A DNA stretch of 64,000 nt from Halomonas sp. MCCC 1A13316. GTDB taxonomy: Bacteria; Pseudomonadota; Gammaproteobacteria; Pseudomonadales; Halomonadaceae. The notes under the pieces were generated by a model, which searched no databases, was not told the DNA's origin, and was given only the letters and a program-made list of their open reading frames with translations. Every line of letters begins with the position of its first letter. Within the stretch, counting starts at the first letter, position 1. A program made the translations under genes and the position numbers. The stretch is taken from the NCBI RefSeq assembly GCF_014931605.1, contig NZ_CP053382.1, positions 868,001-932,000 on the forward strand. Reading direction: 5' to 3'. Shown in pieces: positions 19,408-29,496 of this stretch.

Positions 19408-19730
19408 AGCGCATGCCAACAGCGGGGAAGTAATCATACGGTAGTTTTATTACATTTCGGGTTCTGTGGCGGCCAGGCCGAGATGGTTGTCGTAACATCT
19501 TGTGTGCAATGCAATATTGCTAGAATGGAAAAAAATTCCATTTCTCTGTGATTGGCAGGGAGGCCACTTTACGGTATGTTCTACGCCATTCGTTGTATGC
19601 GCTTCTGTAAAATGACTACAACAGCCGCGTCGCGGCCTGACATTCCCCTGATCGTCAGTAGCATTGACCCGTCCCAGCGTCCAAACGCAGGGGGCGATCT
19701 GACATCACATTGTCACTCGGAGAGACGTCT
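19408..19730 (+). promoter_or_regulatory. aceE-aceF promoter region with two palindromes
   Basis: This 323-base gap separates ampD from aceE and is AT-richer than its surroundings. A -10-like TAGAAT lies at 19521-19526, with CTTGTG 16 bases before it as a weak -35. The spacer holds a perfect 10-bp palindrome, GCAATATTGC (19511-19520). Directly overlapping the -10 is AATGGAA-AAAAA-TTCCATT (19524-19542), a perfect 7-bp inverted repeat with a 5-base spacer. Neither matches the known PdhR site (AATTGGT-type). These are candidate operators for a pyruvate- or acetate-responsive regulator; the rest of the gap holds nothing recognisable. Confidence 0.5.
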
Positions 19731-22403
19731 ATGAGTCTGGAGGCAAGAGAAGATTTCGATCCGGTCGAAACCACGGAATGGCTGGATTCCCTGGAGTCGG
19801 TCCTGGATCGTGAGGGCGAGGAACGCGCCCGGTACCTGCTGACACGCCTGGCCGACCGGCTGCGTCGTGACGGCATGCAGGCACCCTTCTCGGTGACCAC
19901 GCCGCATCGCAACACCATCCCGGTGCACCGCGAAGCGCCGATGCCGGGTGATTTGTTCATGGAGCGGCGCATCCGCTCGCTGATCCGCTACAACGCCATC
20001 GCCCAGGTCATCCGCAACAATCGCGCCAACCCAGGCCTGGGTGGGCATATCGCCAGCTTCATGTCCGCCGCCACGCTCTACGACGTCGGCTTCAACCATT
20101 TCTTCCGTGCGCCCAACGGCGATTTCGAGGGCGACCTGGTCTACATCCAGGGCCACGTGGCACCGGGTGTGTATGCCCGCGCCTACCTGGAAGGACGCCT
20201 CACTGAGGCGCAGATGGACAAGTATCGCCAGGAAGTCGACGGCGATGGCCTATCGTCCTATCCGCACCCTTGGCTGATGCCGGACTTCTGGCAGTTCCCT
20301 ACCGTCTCCATGGGCCTCGGTCCGATCCAGGCGATCTACCAGGCTCACGTGATGAAGTACCTCGATTCGCGCGAGCTCCGGGAAATGCATGATCGCAAGA
20401 TCTGGTGCTTCATGGGCGACGGCGAGTGCGACGAGCCGGAATCGCTGGGTGCCATCCACCTGGCCAGCCGCGAGAAGCTCGACAACCTGATCTTCGTCGT
20501 CAACTGCAACCTGCAGCGCCTGGATGGCCCGGTGCGCGGCAACGGTCGCATCATCGACGAGCTCGAGGGCGTCTTCCGCGGTGCCGGCTGGAACGTGCTC
20601 AAGGTGGTCTGGGGCCGGCTGTGGGACCCGCTGTTCGAGAAGGACAAGAAGGGCGTCCTGCAGAAACGCATGGACGAGGCGGTCGACGGCGAGTACCAGA
20701 ACTACAAGGCCATCGATGGCGGTTACACCCGCGAGCACTTCTTCGGCAAGTATCCGGAAACCGCCGAGATGGTCAAGGACCTGTCCGACGAGGACATCTG
20801 GCGGCTCAATCGTGGCGGTCACGATCCGTTCAAGGTCTACGCGGCCTACCATGAGGCGGTCAACAGTGCCAACGGCCGTCCCACTGTGATCCTGGCGCAT
20901 ACCGTCAAGGGCTACGGCATGGGCAGCGGCGAGGGCGAGGCTTCCATGGAAGCCCACCAGGTCAAGACCATGGAATACGAAGCGCTGCGCAAGTTCCGCG
21001 ACCGCTTCGGCATTCCGCTGACCGATGAACAGCTCAAGGAGGTGCCGTACTACAAGCCGGAGGACGACTCGCCCGAGCTCAAGTACATGCACCTCCAGCG
21101 TGAGCGCCTGGGTGGTTACCTGCCGCAGCGGCGCAGCGACTTCCAGGCGTTGACGATCCCCACTCTCGAAGACAAGACCTTTGCCACCCAACTGGCAGGC
21201 TCCAAGGGACGTGAGATCTCCACGACCATGGCCTTCGTGCGCATTCTCAACGGCCTGGTGAAGGACAAAAAGATCGGCCAGCAGGTGGTACCGATCGTCC
21301 CCGACGAGGCGCGTACCTTCGGCATGGAGGGCATGTTCCGCCAGCTCGGCATCTATACCTCCGAAGGCCAGAAATACGAGCCCGTCGACAAGGGCCAGAT
21401 CATGTTCTACCGCGAGGACAAGAAGGGTCAGATCCTCGAGGAGGGCATCACCGAGGCCGGCGCGATGTCGGCGTGGATCGCCGCGGCGACCTCCTACAGC
21501 AACCACAACCTGCCGCTGCTGCCGTTCTACATCTACTACTCGATGTTCGGCTTCCAGCGCATCGGCGACCTGGCCTGGGCCGCCGGCGACCTGCAGGCGC
21601 GGGGCTTCCTGGTCGGTGGCACCGCCGGACGCACCACGCTGAACGGCGAAGGCCTCCAGCACCAGGATGGTCACAGCCACCTGCAGGCGGCAATGATCCC
21701 CAACTGCCGCAGCTACGACCCGACTTATGCCCATGAGGTCTCGGTGATCGTTCAGGACGGCCTGAAGCGCATGTTCGCCGACAAGGAGAACTGCTTCTAC
21801 TACCTGACGGTGATGAACGAGAACTACGAGCATCCCGAACTCGAGAACGTGCCTGCCGAAGACATCATCAAGGGCATGTACCTGCTGCGCGAGCATCAGG
21901 GCGACAAGGGCCATGTGCAGCTGCTCGGTTCCGGCACCATCCTGCGCGAGGTGGAAGCGGCGGCCCGGATGCTGGCCGACGAGTGGGGCGTGGCATCCGA
22001 CGTGTGGAGCGTGACCAGCTTCAACGAGCTGCGCCGCGAGGCGCTGCTGCTCGAGCGTGAGGCATTCATCAGTGCCGCCGACGAGCCGATCAAACCTCAC
22101 GTCACACGCTGCCTGGAAGGTCGCAAGGGGCCGGTCATTGGCTCCACCGACTACATGCGCCTTTTTGCCGACCAGGTTCGTGCCTGGGTGCCGAACGACT
22201 ACCATGTACTGGGAACCGACGGCTATGGTCGTTCCGATACCCGCGAGAAGCTGCGTCACTTCTTCGAGGTCGATCGCTACTTCGTGACCGTGGCCTCGCT
22301 CAAGGCGTTGGCCGACCGTGGCGAGCTGGATCGCAAGGTCGTCGCCGAGGCGATCAAGAAATACGGCATCGATCCCAGCAAGCCCAACCCGCTGACGAGC
22401 TGA
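19731..22403 (+). CDS. aceE: Pyruvate dehydrogenase E1 component, homodimeric type
   Basis: AceE decarboxylates pyruvate with thiamine diphosphate and passes the acetyl group to the lipoyl arms of AceF. The protein is 890 residues, typical for the homodimeric family. The start at 19731 (MSLEAREDFDPVET) follows CGGAGAGA; in-frame ATGs upstream (19710) lack support. The ThDP motif GDGECDEPES is near residue 225 and the conserved NLQRLDGPVRGNG block near residue 258. It leads the aceE-aceF operon; lpd is not in the window. Confidence 0.97.
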   Translation: MSLEAREDFDPVETTEWLDSLESVLDREGEERARYLLTRLADRLRRDGMQAPFSVTTPHRNTIPVHREAPMPGDLFMERRIRSLIRYNAIAQVIRNNRANPGLGGHIASFMSAATLYDVGFNHFFRAPNGDFEGDLVYIQGHVAPGVYARAYLEGRLTEAQMDKYRQEVDGDGLSSYPHPWLMPDFWQFPTVSMGLGPIQAIYQAHVMKYLDSRELREMHDRKIWCFMGDGECDEPESLGAIHLASREKLDNLIFVVNCNLQRLDGPVRGNGRIIDELEGVFRGAGWNVLKVVWGRLWDPLFEKDKKGVLQKRMDEAVDGEYQNYKAIDGGYTREHFFGKYPETAEMVKDLSDEDIWRLNRGGHDPFKVYAAYHEAVNSANGRPTVILAHTVKGYGMGSGEGEASMEAHQVKTMEYEALRKFRDRFGIPLTDEQLKEVPYYKPEDDSPELKYMHLQRERLGGYLPQRRSDFQALTIPTLEDKTFATQLAGSKGREISTTMAFVRILNGLVKDKKIGQQVVPIVPDEARTFGMEGMFRQLGIYTSEGQKYEPVDKGQIMFYREDKKGQILEEGITEAGAMSAWIAAATSYSNHNLPLLPFYIYYSMFGFQRIGDLAWAAGDLQARGFLVGGTAGRTTLNGEGLQHQDGHSHLQAAMIPNCRSYDPTYAHEVSVIVQDGLKRMFADKENCFYYLTVMNENYEHPELENVPAEDIIKGMYLLREHQGDKGHVQLLGSGTILREVEAAARMLADEWGVASDVWSVTSFNELRREALLLEREAFISAADEPIKPHVTRCLEGRKGPVIGSTDYMRLFADQVRAWVPNDYHVLGTDGYGRSDTREKLRHFFEVDRYFVTVASLKALADRGELDRKVVAEAIKKYGIDPSKPNPLTS

Positions 22404-22464
22404 TCCGGTGGCAAGGCGGGCATGAGCCCGCCTGTTCCAGGCACGATTTGGAAGGAGCGCGACC

Positions 22465-24471
22465 TTGAGTAGCGAAATCATAAAAGTTCCAGACATCGGC
22501 GGCAGCGAAGACGTCGAGATCATCGAAATCGCCGTATCCGAAGGGGACGTCATCCAGCCCGAGGACACCCTGATCACGCTGGAGTCCGACAAGGCCAGCA
22601 TGGACGTACCCTCGCCCAAGGGCGGTAAGGTCGTTCGCGTACTGGTGAAGGAGGGCGATACCGTCTCCGAGGGCGACGACATCGTCGAACTCGAGGTAGA
22701 GGGTGGCGGTAGCGATGACGCCGGCAGCGGCGAGAAGGCCGAGGCCAAGCGAGAAGAGGCGCCCAAGGAATCCCCGGCCGCCGAAGAGAAGCCGGCGGCG
22801 AAGAAATCCTCCGGCGGCGGCAAGCGCACCGTCGAGATCAAGGTGCCCGATCTGGGTGGCTCGGAGAACGTCGAGGTGATCGAAGTCGCCGTCTCCGAAG
22901 GCGACGAGGTGAGCGAGGAGGATCCGCTGATCACGCTGGAGTCCGACAAGGCCTCCATGGACGTGCCCAGCCCCTACACCGGCAAGCTGGTGTCTTTCAC
23001 CGTCAAGGAGGGCGATACCGTCTCCGAGGGCGACGTGATCGGTACCATGGAGATCGCTGGCGACGGCGAGGCCGATGAGGCCGAGCCCGAGGCGGTCGAA
23101 ACCACCGATGAGCCCGCCGAACAGGCCGAGGCCCCGGCCGAGGAAGAGGCGACGAGCGGCGAGCCCGAGCGCAAGGAGATCCGCGTGCCGGACCTCTCCG
23201 GCTCGAGCGACGTGCCGGTCATCGAGATCGCCGTCAGTGCTGGCGACGAGGTCGATGAGGAGGATCCGCTGATCACGCTGGAGTCCGACAAGGCCTCCAT
23301 GGACGTGCCGAGCCCCTACAAGGGCAAGCTGATCGAGCTCACCGTCAAGGAGGGTGACACCGTCTCCGAGGGTGACCTGATCGGCTATATCGAGGTGGCA
23401 GGGGCCAAGCCGCGGGCGGCCACGCCCAAGGCCAGCAAGGCGCCGAGCGAGCCGAGCGAAAAGCCGGCCTCGCCCACCCAGGCCAAGCCGACACCGGCCG
23501 GCACGCCGAGCCCCGAGGCGCAGATGGCAGCTCACAAGCCGCGCGACGGCAAGCTGGTCCACGCCGGTCCCGCGGTGCGCATGCTGGCCCGCGAACTGGG
23601 CGTCGACCTGGGGCTGGTCAAGCCGAGCGGACCCAAGGAGCGGGTGCTGAAGGAGGACGTCCACGCCTACGTCAAGCAGGTGATGGCGGGCCAGGCCAAG
23701 GCGCCTGCCGCTGCGCCAGCGGCGACCGGGGGCGCGGGTATACCGCCGGTGCCGGATCAGGACTTCAGCCAGTTCGGTGAGATCGAAGAGAAGCCGATGG
23801 GCCGCCTGCTCAAGATGGGTGCCACCAACCTGCATCGCAGCTGGCTCAACGTACCCCACGTCACCCAGTTCGACGAGGCGGACATCACCGAGCTGGAGGC
23901 CTTCCGCAAGTCGATGAAGGCGGAAGCCGAGGCCCAGGGTGCCAAGCTCACGCCGTTGCCGTTCATGATCAAGGCGTGCGCTTTCGCTCTGCGCAAGTTC
24001 CCGCAGTTCAACGTCAGCCTGAAGAGCGACGGCGAGACGTTGGTGTGGAAGAAGTACGTCCACATCGGCGTCGCGGTCGACACTCCCGACGGGTTGATGG
24101 TGCCGGTGATCCGCGATGCCGACAAGAAGTCGCTGATCGAGCTGGCCAAGGAGAGCGTGGAGCTGGCCGGCAAGGCACAGTCGAAGAAGCTCAAGCGCGA
24201 GGAGATGACCGGCGGCTGTTTCACCATCTCCAGCCTGGGCTCCATCGGTGGCACCGCCTTCACGCCGATCGTCAACGCCCCGGAGGTCGCCATCCTCGGC
24301 ATCTCCAAGGCGCAGATGAAGCCGGTATGGAACGGCTCCGACTTCGAGCCGCGGCTGATGATGCCGCTGTCCCTCTCCTACGACCACCGGGCCGTCAACG
24401 GTGCCGACGCTGCACGCTTCACCGCCTTCCTGGCGGCGGCGCTCAGCGATATCCGGCGCATGCTGATGTGA
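22465..24471 (+). CDS. aceF: Pyruvate dehydrogenase E2, dihydrolipoyllysine acetyltransferase, three lipoyl domains
   Basis: AceF is the core acetyltransferase that carries acetyl groups on swinging lipoyl arms to CoA. The 668-residue protein starts with TTG at 22465, supported by GGAAGGAG upstream. Three lipoyl domains each carry the motif ESDKASMDVPSP with lipoylated Lys43, Lys162 and Lys275, joined by Ala/Pro/Glu-rich linkers. A peripheral-subunit-binding domain (HAGPAVRMLARELGVDL) is near residues 366-405. The catalytic domain ends with SYDHRAVNGADAARF (His641). Three lipoyl domains match E. coli; Pseudomonas usually has two. Confidence 0.97.
   Translation: MSSEIIKVPDIGGSEDVEIIEIAVSEGDVIQPEDTLITLESDKASMDVPSPKGGKVVRVLVKEGDTVSEGDDIVELEVEGGGSDDAGSGEKAEAKREEAPKESPAAEEKPAAKKSSGGGKRTVEIKVPDLGGSENVEVIEVAVSEGDEVSEEDPLITLESDKASMDVPSPYTGKLVSFTVKEGDTVSEGDVIGTMEIAGDGEADEAEPEAVETTDEPAEQAEAPAEEEATSGEPERKEIRVPDLSGSSDVPVIEIAVSAGDEVDEEDPLITLESDKASMDVPSPYKGKLIELTVKEGDTVSEGDLIGYIEVAGAKPRAATPKASKAPSEPSEKPASPTQAKPTPAGTPSPEAQMAAHKPRDGKLVHAGPAVRMLARELGVDLGLVKPSGPKERVLKEDVHAYVKQVMAGQAKAPAAAPAATGGAGIPPVPDQDFSQFGEIEEKPMGRLLKMGATNLHRSWLNVPHVTQFDEADITELEAFRKSMKAEAEAQGAKLTPLPFMIKACAFALRKFPQFNVSLKSDGETLVWKKYVHIGVAVDTPDGLMVPVIRDADKKSLIELAKESVELAGKAQSKKLKREEMTGGCFTISSLGSIGGTAFTPIVNAPEVAILGISKAQMKPVWNGSDFEPRLMMPLSLSYDHRAVNGADAARFTAFLAAALSDIRRMLM
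22915..22967 (+). repeat. 53-nt sequence repeated exactly in lipoyl domains 2 and 3
   Basis: The bases encoding EEDPLITLESDKASMDVP are identical here and at 23257-23309, including synonymous positions. The first lipoyl domain encodes nearly the same peptide with different codons. This points to a recent duplication or to gene conversion between domains 2 and 3. Confidence 0.85.
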
Positions 24472-24491
24472 TCGAGGACTGAAGTGGCTTC

Positions 24492-24524
24492 GACGGCGCC
24501 CTGCGGGGCGCCGTCGCTGTTTCG
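24492..24524 (+). terminator. Terminator after aceF
   Basis: A perfect 10-bp stem, GACGGCGCCC/GGGCGCCGTC, with a TGCG loop at 24492-24515 is followed by GCTGTTTCG, 21 bases after the aceF stop. Confidence 0.75.
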
Positions 24525-24707
24525 GGCCTCGTTTCAGGGTGGGATACCAAAGTGCAACCTGGCCTTAATAGGCTGAAAACGCAGCAGCTTTGGACCGCTG
24601 TGCAGGGCTTTTAGGCAGGCTGTGGTTGTCTACCGTTGCCACCGCGGTTATCGTTCATGACATTCCGTTTACTCACAAGAATTTCCACTCTCTCAAGGAG
24701 CAGCTAG

Positions 24708-25364
<657 letters not shown>

Positions 25365-25389
25365 CTCCCTTCGCTCGCGTGCGTTGTGC

Positions 25390-25418
25390 ACTGGCCCGCC
25401 CTGGCGGGCCAGTCTCGT
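25390..25418 (+). terminator. Terminator after adk
   Basis: ACTGGCCCGCC and GGCGGGCCAGT are separated by only CT (25390-25413), giving a stem of about nine to ten pairs with a small loop, followed by CTCGTT. Confidence 0.65.
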
Positions 25419-25487
25419 TAGGGGCCATCGTCCTGCACCGCTCGGCGGCGTATAATGACCTGCCCATGCTTTGACGCGACAATCCCT

Positions 25488-26192
25488 ATGCCGATCCTGC
25501 TGGCCCTCGACGCCTCCTCCAGCGCTTGCTCTGCCGCCCTGCTGCTTCGGCGCGACGGCGGCGAAGAGCGTCTCGTTTCACGCTTCGCCTTGACGCCGCG
25601 CGAGCATACCCGCCGCCTGCTACCCATGGTCGACGCGGTATTGGCCGAGGCGGGCGTGTCGCCTGCCGATCTGGACGCCGTGGCCTACGGCCGCGGCCCG
25701 GGCTCCTTCACCGGGTTGCGTATTGCCGCCGGCACGGCCCAGGGGCTGGCCTATGGTCTCGACCGCCCATTGCTGGGCATTTCGACGCTAGAGGCGCTGG
25801 CCCTGGCAGCGCATCGGCGCCACGGCGTCGAGCATGTCGTTACCGCCATGGATGCGCGCATGGGAGAGATCTACGTAGCCGCCTGGCGCTGTCGCGATGG
25901 AATGACCGAGGCGTTGCTCGAGGAGGCGGTGTTGCCGCCGCAGCGCTTGCACTTGCCCACGATTGCGAGCCAGGGCGGGTGGTACGGCATCGGCTCCGGC
26001 TGGTCGCTGTGGGAAGCGATGCCGGCCGAGGTCCAGGCGGCTGTCGGCCAGCGCGACGCCGAATCCGAGCCGGCGGCGGAGGAGATGGTGATGCTGGCGG
26101 CACGCGACTATGCGGCGGGAGTGCGCACCGTCGCCCATGAGGCGCAGCCGATCTATCTACGCGACGAGGTGGCATGGCAGAAGGGCAAATGA
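25488..26192 (+). CDS. tsaB: tRNA threonylcarbamoyladenosine biosynthesis protein TsaB
   Basis: TsaB (YeaZ) is the catalytically inactive ASKHA-fold partner of TsaD and TsaE in t6A37 synthesis. The protein is 234 residues from the start at 25488 ([18 protein letters not shown]). An in-frame ATG at 25455 exists, but the family starts at the first beta strand, as here. [21 protein letters not shown] near residue 68 is the hallmark. The stop overlaps the rsmJ start by ATGA. Confidence 0.93.
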   Translation: MPILLALDASSSACSAALLLRRDGGEERLVSRFALTPREHTRRLLPMVDAVLAEAGVSPADLDAVAYGRGPGSFTGLRIAAGTAQGLAYGLDRPLLGISTLEALALAAHRRHGVEHVVTAMDARMGEIYVAAWRCRDGMTEALLEEAVLPPQRLHLPTIASQGGWYGIGSGWSLWEAMPAEVQAAVGQRDAESEPAAEEMVMLAARDYAAGVRTVAHEAQPIYLRDEVAWQKGK

Positions 26193-26902
26193 GCTTCGTC
26201 GACGCGCGGCCGGGCCGGGTGAACGAAGGACTCACGCTTCTGCGCGAAGGGGATGCCCTGGTGCTTGCTGGCGACCCGGTTCGCTACGGCAAGCCGCTAC
26301 GGGTCGACTTCGCCGAGGGGCGTGCTGCACACCGACGCCGCTTCGGTGGCGGCCGGGGGCAATTGATCGCACGGGCCTGTGGTCTTGCCTCGGGCGGGAC
26401 GCCCAGCGTGGTCGATGCCACTGCCGGCCTGGGTCGCGACGCCTTCGTGCTGGCGAGCCTCGGGGCCGAGGTGCTGCTGATCGAACGCGTACCGGCGATC
26501 CATGCCCTGCTGGAGGATGGCCTGGTGCGTGCCGTCCGCGACCCCGAGACGGCAGACATCGTGGCCCGCATGCACCTGGCCCATGGCGATGCCGCCCGAG
26601 ATCTCGCCGCGCTGGTGGCCGCCAGCACGGTGGCACCGCAGGTGATCCATCTTGACCCCATGTTCCCGCATCGCGAGAAGTCGGCGCTGGTGAAGAAGGA
26701 GATGCGCCTGTTTCGTGAGCTCGCCGGCGACGACGATGATGCCCCGCGGCTGCTGGAAGCGGCGCTGGACGTGGCCACCCACCGAGTGGTGGTCAAGCGG
26801 CCGCGCAAGGCGCCGCCCATCGAGGGGCCGGCGCCACAGCACGTCATCGAAGGCAAGACCAGCCGCTACGACCTCTACGTCCACCGCTCTCTGAAGGCCT
26901 GA
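26189..26902 (+). CDS. rsmJ: 16S rRNA (guanine(1516)-N(2))-methyltransferase
   Basis: RsmJ (YhiQ) methylates G1516 of 16S rRNA. The 237-residue protein has the SAM-binding motif [18 protein letters not shown] near residue 73 and the catalytic-type motif [20 protein letters not shown] near residue 154, split as [11 protein letters not shown]. The start at 26189 ([11 protein letters not shown]) overlaps the tsaB stop and has AGAAGGG upstream; an ATG at 26174 (MAEGQ) is a second option. It converges on plsB. Confidence 0.93.
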   Translation: MSFVDARPGRVNEGLTLLREGDALVLAGDPVRYGKPLRVDFAEGRAAHRRRFGGGRGQLIARACGLASGGTPSVVDATAGLGRDAFVLASLGAEVLLIERVPAIHALLEDGLVRAVRDPETADIVARMHLAHGDAARDLAALVAASTVAPQVIHLDPMFPHREKSALVKKEMRLFRELAGDDDDAPRLLEAALDVATHRVVVKRPRKAPPIEGPAPQHVIEGKTSRYDLYVHRSLKA

Positions 26903-26932
26903 ATACTAATCCAAGCCAGTCCAGCGCTTCCC

Positions 26933-29374
26933 CTACCCGTGGCTGATGAGCTGCAAACGATGCCTCAGCGCCGGATCGTACAGCTCTCCGGTGCGTTGCG
27001 CGGCGCTGCGCAGCCGTTCGTCGAACCATAGTCGCTCGCCCTGCTCCCAGATCCAGCCTTCGGCCTCCAGGCTTTCGATCAGGCTGGCGAACAGCTTGTG
27101 GTCGAAGAACTCCGGCGCATCGCGGCCGGTGAGCAGGGCCAGGCGCTCAGTCAGTTGCTGGCTGCGTTCGGCCAGGGCATCACGGCTCAGGTGCCCGGGA
27201 GTGTGATCGAGCAGGATCGTCAGCAGCAGATAGCCGCGCTCCAGCGAGGGCTGCATCAGCCTCGCCAGCAAGCGCAGCTGTTCGCCGGCCTCCAGGCTCT
27301 TGGGGCGCTGCCAACCGTCCCCGTGAGGCTGCAGCAATCCCTCTTTGCACAGTGCCTCCAACATCGTGGGCAGCGCCTGTGGCAGCATCACCGGCTCGAG
27401 GAATAGCTCGCGTGCCAGTATCGGCCAGGGTGGGCCGAGCTGAGCGAGCAGACCCTCGAGGTCGTGGCGCGGAGCATGGCGAAAAGCGAAGGCGGTCAGG
27501 CCCGCCAGGGCGAACAAGTGCAACACGTTGTTGCGGTACCACACCAGCAGGCTGGCCTGATCAGCCGTTACCATGAGGATATCGCCCAGCGCATGCGGAC
27601 GGCGTTCGATCATCCCCAGGGCGACGACCTCGGCGATCCAGTCGTCAGGATCACCTGGCGGCAGGCTGACGTGGCGTCCGCCGGGGCAGTGGCGCTGCAG
27701 GGCGGTGAGCAGGGCGAGCTGACGCGACATCAGGCTGGCTTCGATGGCGTGGTGGGGCGTGGCCAGCAGGACCAGCGCCACCAGATTGACCGGATTGAGG
27801 GCCGCCGCGGCGTTGATTCGCCGGGCGAGCTCATTGCCGAGTTCCGGCACGGACTGGGTGAGCCAGGCCGGCTTGGCCTGGGTGAGGTCGTCTCTCCATC
27901 CCGGCCTGGTGTCGTTGAGCCAGGCGCCGAGCTGGAGTGGTTCGCCGACGCTTACCGTCACTTTGCCGAATCGCTGGCGCAGCTGGCCGAGTACCCGCAG
28001 CAGCGCCAATGGCGACTCCTTGCGCTTCTTGCCGCCACGCAGCTCGCGCTGGTAACTGGCATTCTCGATGATGCGCTCGTAGCCGATATAGACCGGGATG
28101 AACACGAGCCGGGGCGGGCCGGTACCTGCCGCACTGCGGCGGAACGAGCGCAGTGTCATCGACAGCATGCCGGGCCGCGGCAAGAGCATGCGGCCGCTGC
28201 GCGAGCGTCCGCCCTCGATGAAGTACTCCAGGGGGTGGCCACGCTCCAGCAGTCGATGCAGATATTCGTTAAAGACCGCGGCATAGAGTGGCTTTTCGCG
28301 GAAGCTACGGCGCAGGAAGAAAGCGCCACCGCGGCGCAACAACGGACCGATCAGCGGCATGTTCAGATTACGCCCGGCGGCGATGTGTGGCGGCATCAGC
28401 CCGTCGCGATAGAGCACGTAGGAGAGCAGCAGATAGTCGATATGGCTGCGGTGACACGGGACGTAGACCAGCGTGTGGTCGCCGGCCAGCGCCTTGACCC
28501 GGTCGAGGCCGCGCACCTCGACGCCATCGTACAGTCGATTCCACAGCCGACGCAGCAGGCCATCCATGAAGCGCAGCACCGGGTACGTCATGTTTGAAGC
28601 GATTTCACGACCGTAACGCAGGGCTCGTCGTTGTAGTCTCTCAGGCGAACGCTTCTCGGCTGGCGCCAGCTCGCCGATGACTCGGCGCACTTCACGGCTG
28701 GTTGCCACGCCTTCGATCAGGGTGCGACGGTGGGAGAGGTCAGGGCCGAGTACCCGGATGCGCATGCGCCGGAAGTGGACCCGCAGCAGCCGTGCACTCT
28801 TGCGGTTGGCCACGGTCGGGCCACGCTCGTCGAGCAGGACGCGTAGCCTGAGCGGCGCGCCGAAGTGGACCTCCACGCTCTTGCCGTTGATCAGGACCGA
28901 CAGCGCTCGTCGCAGCCGCCCGGTCAGCTGCCAGCTGTCTGCTGCCAGCAGGCGCCAGAGGCCGAAGCGCTTGCCCGGTGCGCGACCCCAGAACACGCTC
29001 ACCGGAATCAACTGGAGATCAGCCTCCGGGTGGGTCTCCAGATGCTCCAGTGCCTGACGAAAGGGAGCCTCCAGTGCGCGGTTGCGCCGCCACAGGCGGC
29101 GCTGCCTGGTGGGCAGCGCGACGCTGGCCGGTAGCGCAAGGTCGTTCAGGAAAATTCTGCCGCTGGCCGGCGGCAGTCCGTGGCGCTGGCCAAGAATCTC
29201 GAGCAGCAGGGCATCAGAGAGCGCCGAGTGGGGCAGTACGTAAAGTGTCGGTAGCGCGGGGTCGATGGGCAAGTCGCCGGGATCGGGCTCGATGAGGCGA
29301 GTCTCGACCCAAGCCTTGATCAAGCCCTTCAGCGGGGCGCGAAGTGCAGCGAGCAGTGTATGGGCTAGAGCCAT
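26933..29374 (-). CDS. plsB: Glycerol-3-phosphate 1-O-acyltransferase
   Basis: PlsB performs the first acylation in phospholipid synthesis at the inner membrane. The 813-residue length matches E. coli PlsB (about 807). The HX4D catalytic motif is CHRSHIDYLLLSY (His308, Asp313), followed by GAFFLRRSF near residue 349 and the FIEGGRSRSGRMLLPRPG substrate-binding block near residue 388, all diagnostic of PlsB rather than PlsY/PlsC. It diverges from the cardiolipin synthase gene, so two phospholipid genes share a 122-base intergenic region. Confidence 0.96.
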   Translation of the reverse strand: MALAHTLLAALRAPLKGLIKAWVETRLIEPDPGDLPIDPALPTLYVLPHSALSDALLLEILGQRHGLPPASGRIFLNDLALPASVALPTRQRRLWRRNRALEAPFRQALEHLETHPEADLQLIPVSVFWGRAPGKRFGLWRLLAADSWQLTGRLRRALSVLINGKSVEVHFGAPLRLRVLLDERGPTVANRKSARLLRVHFRRMRIRVLGPDLSHRRTLIEGVATSREVRRVIGELAPAEKRSPERLQRRALRYGREIASNMTYPVLRFMDGLLRRLWNRLYDGVEVRGLDRVKALAGDHTLVYVPCHRSHIDYLLLSYVLYRDGLMPPHIAAGRNLNMPLIGPLLRRGGAFFLRRSFREKPLYAAVFNEYLHRLLERGHPLEYFIEGGRSRSGRMLLPRPGMLSMTLRSFRRSAAGTGPPRLVFIPVYIGYERIIENASYQRELRGGKKRKESPLALLRVLGQLRQRFGKVTVSVGEPLQLGAWLNDTRPGWRDDLTQAKPAWLTQSVPELGNELARRINAAAALNPVNLVALVLLATPHHAIEASLMSRQLALLTALQRHCPGGRHVSLPPGDPDDWIAEVVALGMIERRPHALGDILMVTADQASLLVWYRNNVLHLFALAGLTAFAFRHAPRHDLEGLLAQLGPPWPILARELFLEPVMLPQALPTMLEALCKEGLLQPHGDGWQRPKSLEAGEQLRLLARLMQPSLERGYLLLTILLDHTPGHLSRDALAERSQQLTERLALLTGRDAPEFFDHKLFASLIESLEAEGWIWEQGERLWFDERLRSAAQRTGELYDPALRHRLQLISHG

Positions 29375-29496
29375 CCTATTGCCTCGACGTCGAACCGAGG
29401 GGCCAGTATAGCCACGGGGCCATTTCGGGTCAGGTGCTTTCCCTTGGCCGGCAAACGTGCGTCAATCACGGCAGGAGAGGTGACGGGAGGCATGCC

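Noticed and set aside
19552..19734. A 60-codon frame in the aceE leader
   Set aside because: No ribosome site, and composition is unlike a protein; it runs into the aceE start in another frame.
20250..22958. A 902-codon open frame on the minus strand across aceE and the start of aceF
   Set aside because: It lies antisense to two certain genes. Long antisense frames are expected in GC-rich DNA, and the translation has no family features.
27464..28597. A 377-codon plus-strand frame inside plsB
   Set aside because: Antisense shadow of plsB, which has the HX4D motif and full family length.
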